Made by a program: the position numbers and the translations under genes. Below, one piece after another: positions 34,780-44,700 of a stretch of 64,000 nucleotides of DNA. Each line of letters opens with the position of its first letter. Position 1 is the stretch's first letter. Under the pieces are notes generated by a model that searched no databases, was not told where the DNA came from, and saw only the letters and a program-made list of their open reading frames with translations. The stretch covers positions 813,501-877,500 of the forward strand of contig OY743169.1 in NCBI GenBank assembly GCA_963555705.1, given 5' to 3'. The stretch comes from Ligustrum vulgare. Lineage: Eukaryota; Streptophyta; Magnoliopsida; Lamiales; Oleaceae.

Positions 34780-35133
34780 ATGACAGAATTCAGAATTATT
34801 AAATTTAATTATCAAAACAGTCCTTATAAGGATGAATATCATAGCATAATTGAACATTTATTCATGCATAAACAGTTTATTAGACCCAATAATGAAATGA
34901 AAAAGTTATATCATGTCTATATGCCATGTTTGTTAGCTATTTTTCCTAAATTAAAAGAATTATTAGGAATAGAAATTACAAAATCAATCATTTACTTCTG
35001 GCTTGATAGTGATAATACTGAAATAAATAATGAATTATATTTAGGATATGTGTTTATTAGCGATAATGAATATGGTCATGTAATAGATTATGACAATGAT
35101 GGAAGAGATGAGTATTTCTTTATTAGTTTTTGA
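34780..35133 (+). CDS. 117-codon viral ORF, unknown function
   Basis: Open from ATG 34780 to TGA 35131-35133, first ORF after the leader. No domain recognised. It has a hydrophobic/aromatic middle (HVYMPCLLAIFPKLKELLG) and an acidic end (IDYDNDGRDEYFF). It remains open in a copy full of stops elsewhere, which may be chance given its length. Expression is not implied. Confidence 0.45.
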   Translation: MTEFRIIKFNYQNSPYKDEYHSIIEHLFMHKQFIRPNNEMKKLYHVYMPCLLAIFPKLKELLGIEITKSIIYFWLDSDNTEINNELYLGYVFISDNEYGHVIDYDNDGRDEYFFISF

Positions 35134-35146
35134 AAATCTTAATATC

Positions 35147-35524
35147 ATGAATGAAAGCAATTATATCATGAAAAATTCCAAATTTAAGAGAGACCCATAT
35201 AAAGTTAAAAAGAATATCAAAAGTAAAAAAAATATTGAATATGAGAATGGAATTGATAAAATAGGATATCAAGAACAACTCTATGCATCACAAGAGATAT
35301 TAAAAAGTTTTAAAGAAAATTTGATAGAAAACTTTGCTACAAGTACTGTAAGATCTATAATAATACAAGATATTCAAGATATAATTGATAAATTAGAAAA
35401 GAAAAAGAAAAATATTTCAAAATATAGTATACCATTTGAATTAAGCATAGATATCATGACTGACATATATATTATCAATTCTCAAACACTGATAGAATTT
35501 GAAAAGTTACTTGAAATTTTATAA
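35147..35524 (+). CDS. 125-codon viral ORF, unknown function, helical and charged
   Basis: ATG at 35147 opens just after the previous ORF; an upstream ATG at 35090 is in frame but overlaps it. Lys-rich N terminus, then helices (QLYASQEILKSFKENL, IQDIIDKLEKKKKN). No domain recognised. Could be a small coiled-coil accessory protein. Confidence 0.4.
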   Translation: MNESNYIMKNSKFKRDPYKVKKNIKSKKNIEYENGIDKIGYQEQLYASQEILKSFKENLIENFATSTVRSIIIQDIQDIIDKLEKKKKNISKYSIPFELSIDIMTDIYIINSQTLIEFEKLLEIL

Positions 35525-35549
35525 CTACTTTATACTTCTGTGTTTTACA

Positions 35550-35985
35550 ATGCCAGGATATACTATTGAAGGATTAGACAATTTTTTAGAAAAAATAATG
35601 GAAAAATAGATAAAATTATATCTCAATTAATAGATATGGATTAATGACCTGGACAATATTATGTACTTTCAGAGAACCATGATCAATACATTATAGATTA
35701 TTCTGATATATTACAGCTTAAAATAGATTTAGAAAATAAAATAATGAAAAATACAGTCCAAACCCAATGTCAGGATATATACAATAAAAGGACTAGATAA
35801 CCTTTTAGAAAAATTGAAAGATAAAATGGAAGATATTAAATGGAAAATGAAAACAAGTCTTCTAAAGAATATAATAAACTTTTAGAAAAATACGAACAAT
35901 ATATTGTAGATTATTGTATTTTACTAGATCAAAGAATGGACTTATACCAAAAAAAACTGTATAATAATCTACCAACGCGATAATC
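35550..35985 (+). pseudogene. two tandem related small ORFs of the endogenous virus
   Basis: Copy 1 (from ATG 35550) reads MPGYTIEGLDNFLEKIM and then stops, with YIIDYSDILQLKIDLE further on. Copy 2 (from ATG 35767) has GLDNLLEKLKDKMEDIK and YIVDYCILLDQRMDLYQKK. The two share the G-(Y)-TI-GLDN-LEK and (Y)I(I/V)DY....L blocks at the same spacing, so they look like a duplicated gene of about 70-80 codons. Both carry stops or frameshifts. Function unknown. Confidence 0.5.
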
Positions 35986-35986
35986 T

Positions 35987-36223
35987 ATGGATACTTCACA
36001 AACATCAATTTCTAATAACTGTGATCATAAATTATATTTAGAAAATAAAGAAATTTTATTTTTATTAACTATTGTTGAAAAATCTAAAAATATACATTCT
36101 GTTGGATAATCTAAGCTAAAAGAGATATACGAAGATATTGACTATGCTATCTTAAATAGATTAGAATTTAATTCTGTTGAAACAGCAATAAATATAAATA
36201 CAGTTCATAAAATTATAGAATAA
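35987..36223 (+). pseudogene. small viral ORF with one in-frame stop, unknown
   Basis: Frame from ATG 35987 (MDTSQTSISNNCDHKLY) to TAA 36221-36223, interrupted once by TAA near 36107. Rich in Leu, Ile, Asn and Glu (ETAININTVHKIIE). No domain recognised. It is the last ORF before the right edge of the viral sequence. Confidence 0.4.
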
Positions 36224-36433
36224 TACAAAGATATAGAAACACAGATTTCACATGACTATCTTTATATAATATATAAAAATAAGGTAGTTTCTAAAAACAA
36301 TTTTTTGCCCATTTTTCTATCTCTATAAATAGTAAGGTCTCGTAGAATTAAATTAGTGTTAATGTAAAGTGGATAGTGTGAATGCAAAATTGATGTATGT
36401 CAAATATGAATGCAAAATCTAGATAAATGTGAA

Positions 36434-36436
<3 letters not shown>

Positions 36437-36497
<61 letters not shown>
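36437..36497. repeat. (AT)n microsatellite
   Basis: About 30 uninterrupted AT units near the 5' end of the Helitron. Confidence 0.95.
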
Positions 36498-36498
<1 letters not shown>

Positions 36499-36647
36499 TA
36501 AATAATGGTTGATCTTTTTTTAATCAATTTTAATTTTATTATTAACACTAATACTGAATGAGTTCAATTAATATTTTTAGTTATCAGTATTAATATTATC
36601 ATTTAATTATTTTATTTATTTATTTGTTGTTCTTAATACAATAAATT

Positions 36648-37140
36648 CTATGTATAACGATCAATATAAAAATTGTGTTTAATTATTAATTGTCAAATCA
36701 TTTTTTTTATTTTTAATATTAAAAATCATATTTTCTGAAATATAAATGTAGTTGAAAAAATGTACTGCTTATAAATAATTTATAGAAAAACTAATTGAAC
36801 GAAGATTCATATTGAATAATTAATGTTTTGGTTTCTTTTTAGTTAATAATATCGATAGAATGATTAGTATTTTTAATCATTCTTAATTTTAATAAATTAT
36901 ATGTATAGCCATCAATATAAAAATTGTGTTTTAATTATTAATTGTCAAATCATTTTTTATCTTTAATATTAAAAATCATATTTCTGAAATATATATGTAG
37001 TTGAAAAAATGCGCTGCTAATAAATAATTTATAGAAAAACTTATTGAACGAAGACTAATATTAAATAATTAATGTTTTGATTTCTTTTTAGTTAATAATA
37101 TCAATAGAATGATTAATATTTTTAATCATTCTTAATTTTA
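36648..37140. repeat. tandem duplication of about 250 bp inside the Helitron
   Basis: The block from 'tatgtataacgatcaatata' to 'ttttaatcattcttaatttt' (36648-36893) is repeated at 36898-37140 with few changes. Confidence 0.8.
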
Positions 37141-37907
37141 ATAATTTTTTAAAGATTATAGGGTATAAGATTATTTGTATAATTTTATGATCTCCAACTT
37201 TAATCGGTTGTCGTATCATGATGATTGCGAGATTTTCAAATTGTTATTTTGACTATTTGACTTTGATTTTTTAAGAATTGTTTTTGTGAAATAGTGATTT
37301 TTTAGAATGTATAGTTAAAAAGTAGTATGAAAAATTGTAAAATATATTTTTTTAAAGAATGTGTGATTGAAAATGAATGTTCAGAAAAATAGATTCTTGA
37401 AAAATCAATTTCATATGAGTAAGTTATAAAGTATTATGTCTTGTGGATTAAACAATCATGCCTCTTTTATGAATCGAGATGCATATAGATAATTTCTTAG
37501 TAAATAAAGTTAAATATATTTACGATATACATTCGTTAAAATTTAATCAAAACTAATATTTCTTGTTGTTTAATTTGCTACATTTATTTAAATATATGAC
37601 CACATCTGTTTAATTTGTAATATTAAAGCAAATATGAAATGAAATATTTGTTTAATAAATTTAAATATCGAATATTATAATAAGATAGTTAGTACCAATT
37701 CTAAAAGTATTATTCTGATAGTGATAAAGTATTTGTGATAATCTAGAAATTATATTTTGAAAAGATTAATTACATTAATAATCATTAATATTAAATAATT
37801 ATGCAAATGAGTTACAACTGGCCATTGAAGTATTTTTTTTTTAAGTAGTAAGTTATTTAAGTTCCTAAGTATTACAATTATAGCAACTTAGTTAAAATAA
37901 AAAAATT

Positions 37908-38031
37908 GCTCCTATAATTTACTTATAAATTTTTAAAAAAAATTCATACTTTTTAACAACTTATTGTACCAAAATTTACTGTTACGAATTATTAAACTCA
38001 TTTTTTAGATAATGAGGGCTCAAACAAGGAC
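37908..38031. mobile_element. MITE remnant inside the Helitron
   Basis: The left end GCTCCTATAATTTA and right end GGGCTCAAACAAGGAC belong to the GCCCCTRTTTGAG family seen elsewhere in the window. The same insertion, at the same place, occurs in the 58266-63092 Helitron (62200-62380). Confidence 0.6.
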
Positions 38032-38863
38032 TAAATATGCTCACGAAAGAAAAATGTAATATATAAAGAGAGCACTTCCCAAAAATAGGTATTGACCCAT
38101 TTTCCTGCCTAAAACATATTTTCTTAAATGGTAATTAATAGTAGTAATTCACTATTTATTATTCATTTTGGACAAAATTCATATTTAAATTAATCCAAAT
38201 GAATGCAGATTTTTAAATAGCTACAATTTTTAGGTCTCGATGTTTCTTTGTCTGTATTCCCTTCTTGAAAATCAATTACATTTTTTTTAAATTCCTAAAA
38301 AAAAAAAAAAACTTTGTCAATATTACATAAATGTTTTTATTTAAAAATAGAAAATGAAAGATAATGAAATAAGAACGTTCATCAATTTATTTTTCTTTTT
38401 CGTTTTAATAAAATTCTAAGCATATATCACAAGTATATCTATTTTTTCTATTTATTACAAATTCTATTTAAATATAATTTTTCTTTTCCATTTGAAGTTT
38501 TAAATCAATTCAAATTATAATATTTAATGAAATTCCTAGAACGATAAACATACTAATAGTAAAAATAATTAAAAAAATACTTAAGGTATGTGTAACGTAC
38601 CTTTATAATTAATTGTCTTAATTAATTTCTTATTTTTAATTAAATATTTATTTCATATATTAAAATATAAATTTGATGTATATAGGTAACAAATGACAGT
38701 GCATCGCACACGGGTGTAATACTAGTTTCAATAAAGGGAAAAATACATATATAAGGTGTTTAGAATATACAATTTCAATTTTAAGATATAATTTCAAAAA
38801 TTTCAAAAATCAGGTATCTATTTAACTAAATTAAATAATTAGATTTTTTTATTAATTATATAA

Positions 38864-39420
38864 ATTCATGTCACAATACAAGATAAATTCAGGTTACAAA
38901 ATGTAAATTTCTTTAAGTCACAAATAATTTTAGGGTCACAAATTATCAAAATAGTAGGTCACAATAACAATTTTATCAAGTCACAATAACAATTGCAAGG
39001 TCACAAGTTTTAAATTAATCAATCCCGAGTTATTTATAGGTCACAACTGATCAAATTATGAGGTTACTAATCTTTTAAGTCACAATTATCATATTATTAA
39101 GTCACAACTCACTGATTAATTATTAGGTCACAGTATATCCGAAAACTTGCCCACGTAAATTCAGGTCACAATACAAGATAAATTCAGGTTACAAAATGTA
39201 AATTGCTTAAGTCACAAATAATTTTAGGGTCACAAATTATCAAAATAGTAGGTCACAATAACAGTTTTATCAAGTCACAAATAATTGCAAGGTCACAAGT
39301 TTTAAATTAATCAATCCCGAGTTATTTCTAGGTCACAACTTATCAAATTATGAGGTCACCAACCTTTTAAGTCACAATTCCCTGATTAATTATTAGGTCA
39401 CAATATATCCGAAAACTTGC
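38864..39420. repeat. 294-bp direct duplication made of GTCACAA-spaced blocks
   Basis: GTCACAATACAAGATAAATT occurs at 38871 and again at 39165. The sequence after each copy matches through 'cgaaaacttgcccacgt'. Within each unit GGTCACAA or AAGTCACAA recurs about every 20-35 bp (more than ten times per unit), separated by unrelated AT-rich words. Confidence 0.85.
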
Positions 39421-40677
39421 CCACGTCACATTCTCACCACCATCAGCTCACAACAACCACCATCTCAACATCGAGGCCCACCACCTCATCGCCGCAAAAA
39501 AAAAAAAAAAAAAAATTATTAGGTCACAAATTTTATTAAGTCACATTTAACAATTATTATGTCATGGTCATGCTGCCACCACCTCCTTCGACCGTGACTG
39601 CCGCCGAAGCTATCTTCACAACCAAAACACCGATGACAAGCTCCACCCACCACCAAAACAACAACCAATCTCCCGTGCAAAGCGATGCCGACGATACTGC
39701 TGTGTGTAAAAATGATGGATACTTCTCCGCCGTCATCAACTACAAAGTTCATCGGCACAAACATTTCCCCAAGAAGTCTCAGATCTCAAACCCCAACCAC
39801 TAACGTCGCCACCACCTAAGCCTCAGTCAACCACCATCAACACACCACAATCACCACCACCACTAAAAACCGCCTGCATCACCACCAAAGCCTCAATCCA
39901 CCACCACAATTATTCAAGATGAAGTCACGAACGTTGTTATTTTTGGTCACAATCACATTAACAATCAACTATCAAGGCTGATTTTGAATCACCCACCCTC
40001 ACCCTCACCCTCACCCTCACCGGCGAATCCATCACTACCCTCAACAGTCAACACCTCCCCGATTATCACCAACTCATCACCGGCCACCGCTAGTGCATCA
40101 CCGCCACTACCTAAACCCACCTGCACAACCACAACACACAACACCTGCACCTAAACCCACGTCCAACACATATCACAACCCATCGCACCACACCACCACC
40201 ACCACCAAAATCAAACAACCACACGACACCACCACTTCACCAACATCCACGAACATAATATAAAACAGGATGAAAAGAAAAAAGAAATCCGTATAAGAAG
40301 CAGATCTGAAACACCATCACCGCTGCCATTGCCGTTGCCGTTGCGAAGGCAATGGGGGAGACCTCGCTGCAGCGAAGACACCAGTATGATTTTGAGAGTT
40401 GGTTTGAGATGTTGGGAAAATGAAGGTGGCAGTGCAACTAGATCGATGGAGCTATGGCGCTGCCTAGATGGATGCAGCGGCGCCGCTGCTAGATCGATGC
40501 AGTGGCATCGCTAGCTGTAGTGTTGCCGGCGAACGAAATAGTGCTCAAGTCACCTTCGTCGATCGACCCTTGCTACGGTAGCATCCAGCAGCGCCGCTAC
40601 TGGTGGAATCTGGAGTCTAGAGAGGGGATGGACTTTGTGGGGGAGTCTGGAGGCGAGAGAGGGGATCGATAAGAACA
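39421..40677. other. CAC/ACC-rich low-complexity tract, possible captured gene fragment
   Basis: GC-richer than its surroundings. Plus-strand CACCAC triplets give proline-, threonine- or histidine-rich frames (for example 39564-39803), but no domain is seen in any frame. The part 40300-40680 (GCAGCGGCGCCGCTGC, GATCGATG repeats) looks like old exon-like sequence. It could be a gene fragment carried by a transposon. Not called as a gene. Confidence 0.35.
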
Positions 40678-40685
40678 ATTGTGGA

Positions 40686-41326
40686 TAGTGATGGCAATGG
40701 GTCGGGTATGGGTTGGGTTTGCCAAACCCGTACCCTACCCACTAAATATTTACAACATCCATACCCTACCCATATACCCATTTAAAAATTGCGGGTCGGG
40801 TGCGGGTTGGGTGCGGGTCGGAGGCGGGTTTGCTTCTATACCCATTTAAAACCCATTACTAATTATTTATTTTTTTTTATTTTTTTAGGCTATAAATAGG
40901 TTATAGGTGCTCCGAATTAACTTGAATCAATTAAATATTGGGCTTCACTTGAATTTGAGTTGAAAAAAGCTTGTTATATGTTGAAATTATACAAGAAGTT
41001 GAACAATTTTTTAGATGTTAACAAAGTCAATAGTTTAAACATATTAAGGTTTAGATGATAACAATGTCAATAGATATTTGGGTTCTATTTTTTTTTTTTT
41101 TAAACAATCACTTTTATTTTAAATTCTATAATTTTTAAAGAAAATTAATGGGTATTCGGGTCGGGTATGGGTATTGTAGTAAAACTCACACCGGATCCAT
41201 ACCCATGTCGGGTTTTAAAATTTACCTCCACACCCTACCCACGAACCCATTTAGTCGGGTAATCCCCGTCCATTTATGTCGGGTCTCCATCGGGTATCGG
41301 GTTCATGGGTATTATTGCCATCCCTA
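40686..41326. mobile_element. hAT-type non-autonomous element, perfect 8-bp target duplication
   Basis: Ends TAGTGATGGCAAT and ATTGCCATCCCTA are inverted repeats. ATTGTGGA at 40678-40685 is repeated exactly at 41327-41334. It is 641 bp, with GGGTATGGG/CCCATACCC repeats inside both arms and no ORF. It sits about 390 bp upstream of the TIC40 start codon. Confidence 0.87.
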
Positions 41327-41334
41327 ATTGTGGA

Positions 41335-41714
41335 TTAGGGTTGTGTTAATATAATTTTATAATAATTTAATTGTTAAAATTTTATTTACAACCTGAAAGT
41401 TGAAGTAATATAAGTTTCACCTTATTTTTGAATATGATTCCTTAAAAACATGAGTGTGTAATTTCCACTTCAATAAAACCCCCATTCCTTCCTCCCATAA
41501 AATTGACTTTGGACCCGTCTTTGATTGGGATCCGACCCGTTTGTCCAACCTTCCCCGATTCCAATCCTCACTCCATATAACACTCGAATTCCACCTCCAG
41601 CTGCGCCTGTGCCTTCACTCTTCCTTCTTCCTCCAATTTAGTGAATTAACTCGCTTAGTCAACTTCAAAGATACGGTTCCATAAGGTTCGTTGAGCCTTT
41701 TTTACTTGATATTG
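41335..41714 (+). promoter_or_regulatory. TIC40 upstream region and 5' leader
   Basis: This is all the sequence between the hAT element and the TIC40 ATG. CCATATAAC near 41573-41581, about 135 bp before the ATG, is a possible TATA element. The stretch up to 41690 is richer in C and T than the surroundings, like a plant 5' leader. Transcription start not determined. Confidence 0.45.
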
Positions 41715-44700
41715 ATGGAAAATCTGAGCCTTGCTTCATCCTCCAAAATTGTTATGGGTCTTTCCCCAAATCCCAGAAACACAATTCTCTCAAGTAAACC
41801 CTTTTTGGGTCTTCCAAATTTGATCAAGAGAACCAGTAAAAATGGTAGGTCCACCAAAGCAAATTATTCATGTTCAGCTTTTTCTTTACTTCAGGGCCAG
41901 AAAACCACCAAAACTATAGGTAAACCTCACTTACTGACCCCTATCGAGATATGTATTACTGTTTTCGTCCATAATCAAATTATTCAAATATACAATCTTT
42001 ATATGTAATCTTTAAAATGATTAATGTTATTCGTATGTGAATGTATATGCTTACTTTAACTTTTAGAAAATATACAACTTTTGTTATTGATTTTATTCCT
42101 TTGGGTGTTTTCTTCTGTTTACATATATTAATATGTGCTCGTTTATGTCTGTGTTTTGTTAAAGATATTATCTTTATTATTTTTACGTGTGCTAAATTTC
42201 ATGTTTACTGAAGTCGATTTCTGACATTTTTAGTTCACACTGGTGCTTTTCTTCCCTCTGTGTATTCCATGGATGATTTTTTCTGTTTACCATATCAGTT
42301 CTGTAGGGTGGCTGTTACCATCCTTTTCCATCAGGAATTTTTGGGAGCGGGGTGGGATTTTGATGTGATTTGATTTGAAAAATATAAAAGAAAAGAAAAC
42401 AATCCGGTCTGGATTCTGGACATTGTGGGGGGTGGGGCGGTGGGGGGGGGGGTTTAGGGGCGAAGAATTTTGCCATCCCTAGGGTTTATTGATTTTATTG
42501 GTGCCTAGAGAACTTTGGGAGTGTGATTCAGGTGACTGTTGGGGAAGATAGTTTTGCCATCCCTTAGGGGCGGAGAATTTTGCCATCCCTAGGATTTATT
42601 GGTGCCTAGAGAACTTTGGGAGTGTGATTCAGGTGACTGTTGGGGAAGATAGTTTTGAACCACACCCATGTTGTTATCTGTAGATAATGTATCTATGTTT
42701 ACAGGAAAGAGGCAGATCAAGTTGGGTACAAATCTAGTACGAATAAGAGAAAAAAATCTCTTCACACTAGTGTACGGGTAAGCTTTTCCTAGTTCTAGGA
42801 ATAAAACAGATATGAGACACCCAAAATCATAGAAAACCTAGCTTTAAGACCATATAAAGCATCCATCTCAACAGAATTATTAAGTGCCTTGAGTAACATT
42901 GAAGTATGAATAGTATTCCGAGGAATGATCAATGAGATCATAGGTAACAACGAAAAGAGTTGGACAAGCCAATGTCCTGTTGGGGGATATCTTCCAACAA
43001 TTTCTTCTGTGAGTACCAAGTACATAATAAATAATGTCACTACCGTAATATGTAAAGGGGCCGTCATGTTAAGGGCAGATAGGATGCTTCTATCCTCCAT
43101 GGAGATCCAACATTTCTATTGCCAGGCTTCTGGAGTTAAGGATAGAGCACTGCCGCAAATCTATTATCACTCCTGAGATCATTGTTGGATTGGCATTTTT
43201 GCAATGAAGTCTCCTGCTTAAGTGAAATCAATGGGGCCTATATACTAAATACCTCTGAATACATGTTCTATCTAAATGAGCATACCTGGTTTTCTCTTTA
43301 CTCATATTCTGTTAATATTACTTTGATTTGGTTTGGTTTGGTTTGGATTTCACTCTATTACGATTCCCTAATGTTAGGCATCTGGAATCTTTGAGCAAAT
43401 GGCGAACAGTTGGAAAAGATTGGGTTAGGGATAAGGGTTTGTTAAAATTTCTTTTCATTGTGACAACCAGAAGAGAAATGATGTGAAGGTAATTAGTTAT
43501 ATAGAGTGCTCAACCCTGAAATTTAATAGTCAGGATAATGAATGTCCCTATGAAATGTTCTTTCCGGACCTGCATGGCTGATAACGAATCTAAGAACTGA
43601 GGTTAATATGTTGGTTAGTTTGGTCCATGTTCCTTGGTGCTGATTTGTCTAAGCTTTGGTATTTAAATTTATGTTCCGTGATAATAGATTTAGCCTCTGT
43701 TTGACAACAATTATTTTTAACTCATTTTTCTATATTAATTATTCAATTTAAACCACACATTTAACAATAAATGTTCTACACATAAACCCAAAAAAAATTT
43801 CTCATTTTCAACCACACAATATCCTATCAATCTCCATTCAAACCTCTTTTATTGCCAAATAATGGCTCTCAAACAGAGGCTTAGTTTTGTAAGGGAGGAA
43901 GGCACATCTAGATCTTGGGTTATTAAGTTCTTTGAGCATTTTCTCCGCATAAGATGACAATGGCATCAGCTTTATGGCCAATGACGATATTTCTGGCTTT
44001 AGAGCATGCTTGGCTAAACTAAAAATGGTAGCTTATAAAATAAAAATAAAAATGGTAGCTTATAAGTAAATAGGCAAGTTTTAAAATAAATAATCTTTTT
44101 ATTGCTCAATGTGAGTAAGGTAAGAGTTACTTGTAAAATAAGAAACTTTTTTACTTAAAAGTAAGAAAAGTAAGTTATCCAAGTGGAAACCAAAATGACT
44201 TTTAACCTTAGCCAAACGTGCTCTTACTGATTTTTCTTCTCTAAGAGTACACATATTAGATAAAATAGCAGCTATCACTTTACAATAAAATATGTTTTCC
44301 CTGTTTCACTTTGTAATCGTGACTTCTCTTAGCAAAGATTTGATGTTTTATCATAGTACTGCTATTCTGCAGTGTATTTTCTTCTGGTGCTCATCCTTTT
44401 CTTGTGCTCTTCATGCAGTGCTGGAAAAAATGGGGAGGGACTGTTTTGCAAGCACTACTACCTCAAATACCCAAGAAACATCTTCAGTTGGTGTAAATCC
44501 ACAGCTTTCTGTGCCTCCTCCATCTTCTCAAATGTAATTATCTCTCACACCATATTAATCCAAATTTCTGGTGATATGGTTTCCTGTCAGCAATTTTCAC
44601 TAACTAGACTGACCTATCAACAATTTCACTTTTCAAACTAACAGACGTGGACAGGGTGACTCATTGTTTTCCTCTATTGTGTTCCTATATTAGTGTGTGA

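Larger units (their letters stand above)
28005..36319 (+). other. endogenous pararetrovirus (Caulimoviridae), near unit-length, degraded
   Basis: All the hallmark parts are on one strand over about 8.3 kb: coat protein with zinc knuckle, 30K-type movement protein, aspartic protease, reverse transcriptase with YVDD, RNase H, a 3' ORF, then a TATA box and AATAAA, with no integrase and no LTRs. The genome looks opened between the small unknown ORFs (right end) and the coiled-coil ORF (left end), so promoter and poly(A) region sit inside the copy. Many in-frame stops and frameshifts make it replication-dead as it stands. The AT-rich composition is unlike the flanking gene exons. Genus not decided; cavemovirus- or solendovirus-like layouts are candidates. 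Boundaries are approximate to tens of bases. Confidence 0.85.
36320..38725 (+). mobile_element. Helitron, non-autonomous
   Basis: The right end has a CAGTGCATCGCACACGGGTG stem-loop-like motif, then TAATACTAG and a host T, matching the Helitron rule of a 3' hairpin and CTRR inserted before T. A start candidate is TCTCTATAAATAGTAAGG after an A at 36319. It shares long stretches with the Helitron at 58266-63092, including the same internal MITE. No Rep/helicase ORF. The 5' end is inferred. Confidence 0.6.

Noticed and set aside
39519..39803. Overlapping ORFs on both strands in the CAC-rich tract
   Set aside because: Low-complexity composition explains the open frames; nothing recognisable.
42795..43176. 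ORFs on both strands in TIC40 intron 1
   Set aside because: No domain and no splice evidence; TIC40 joins in frame without them.
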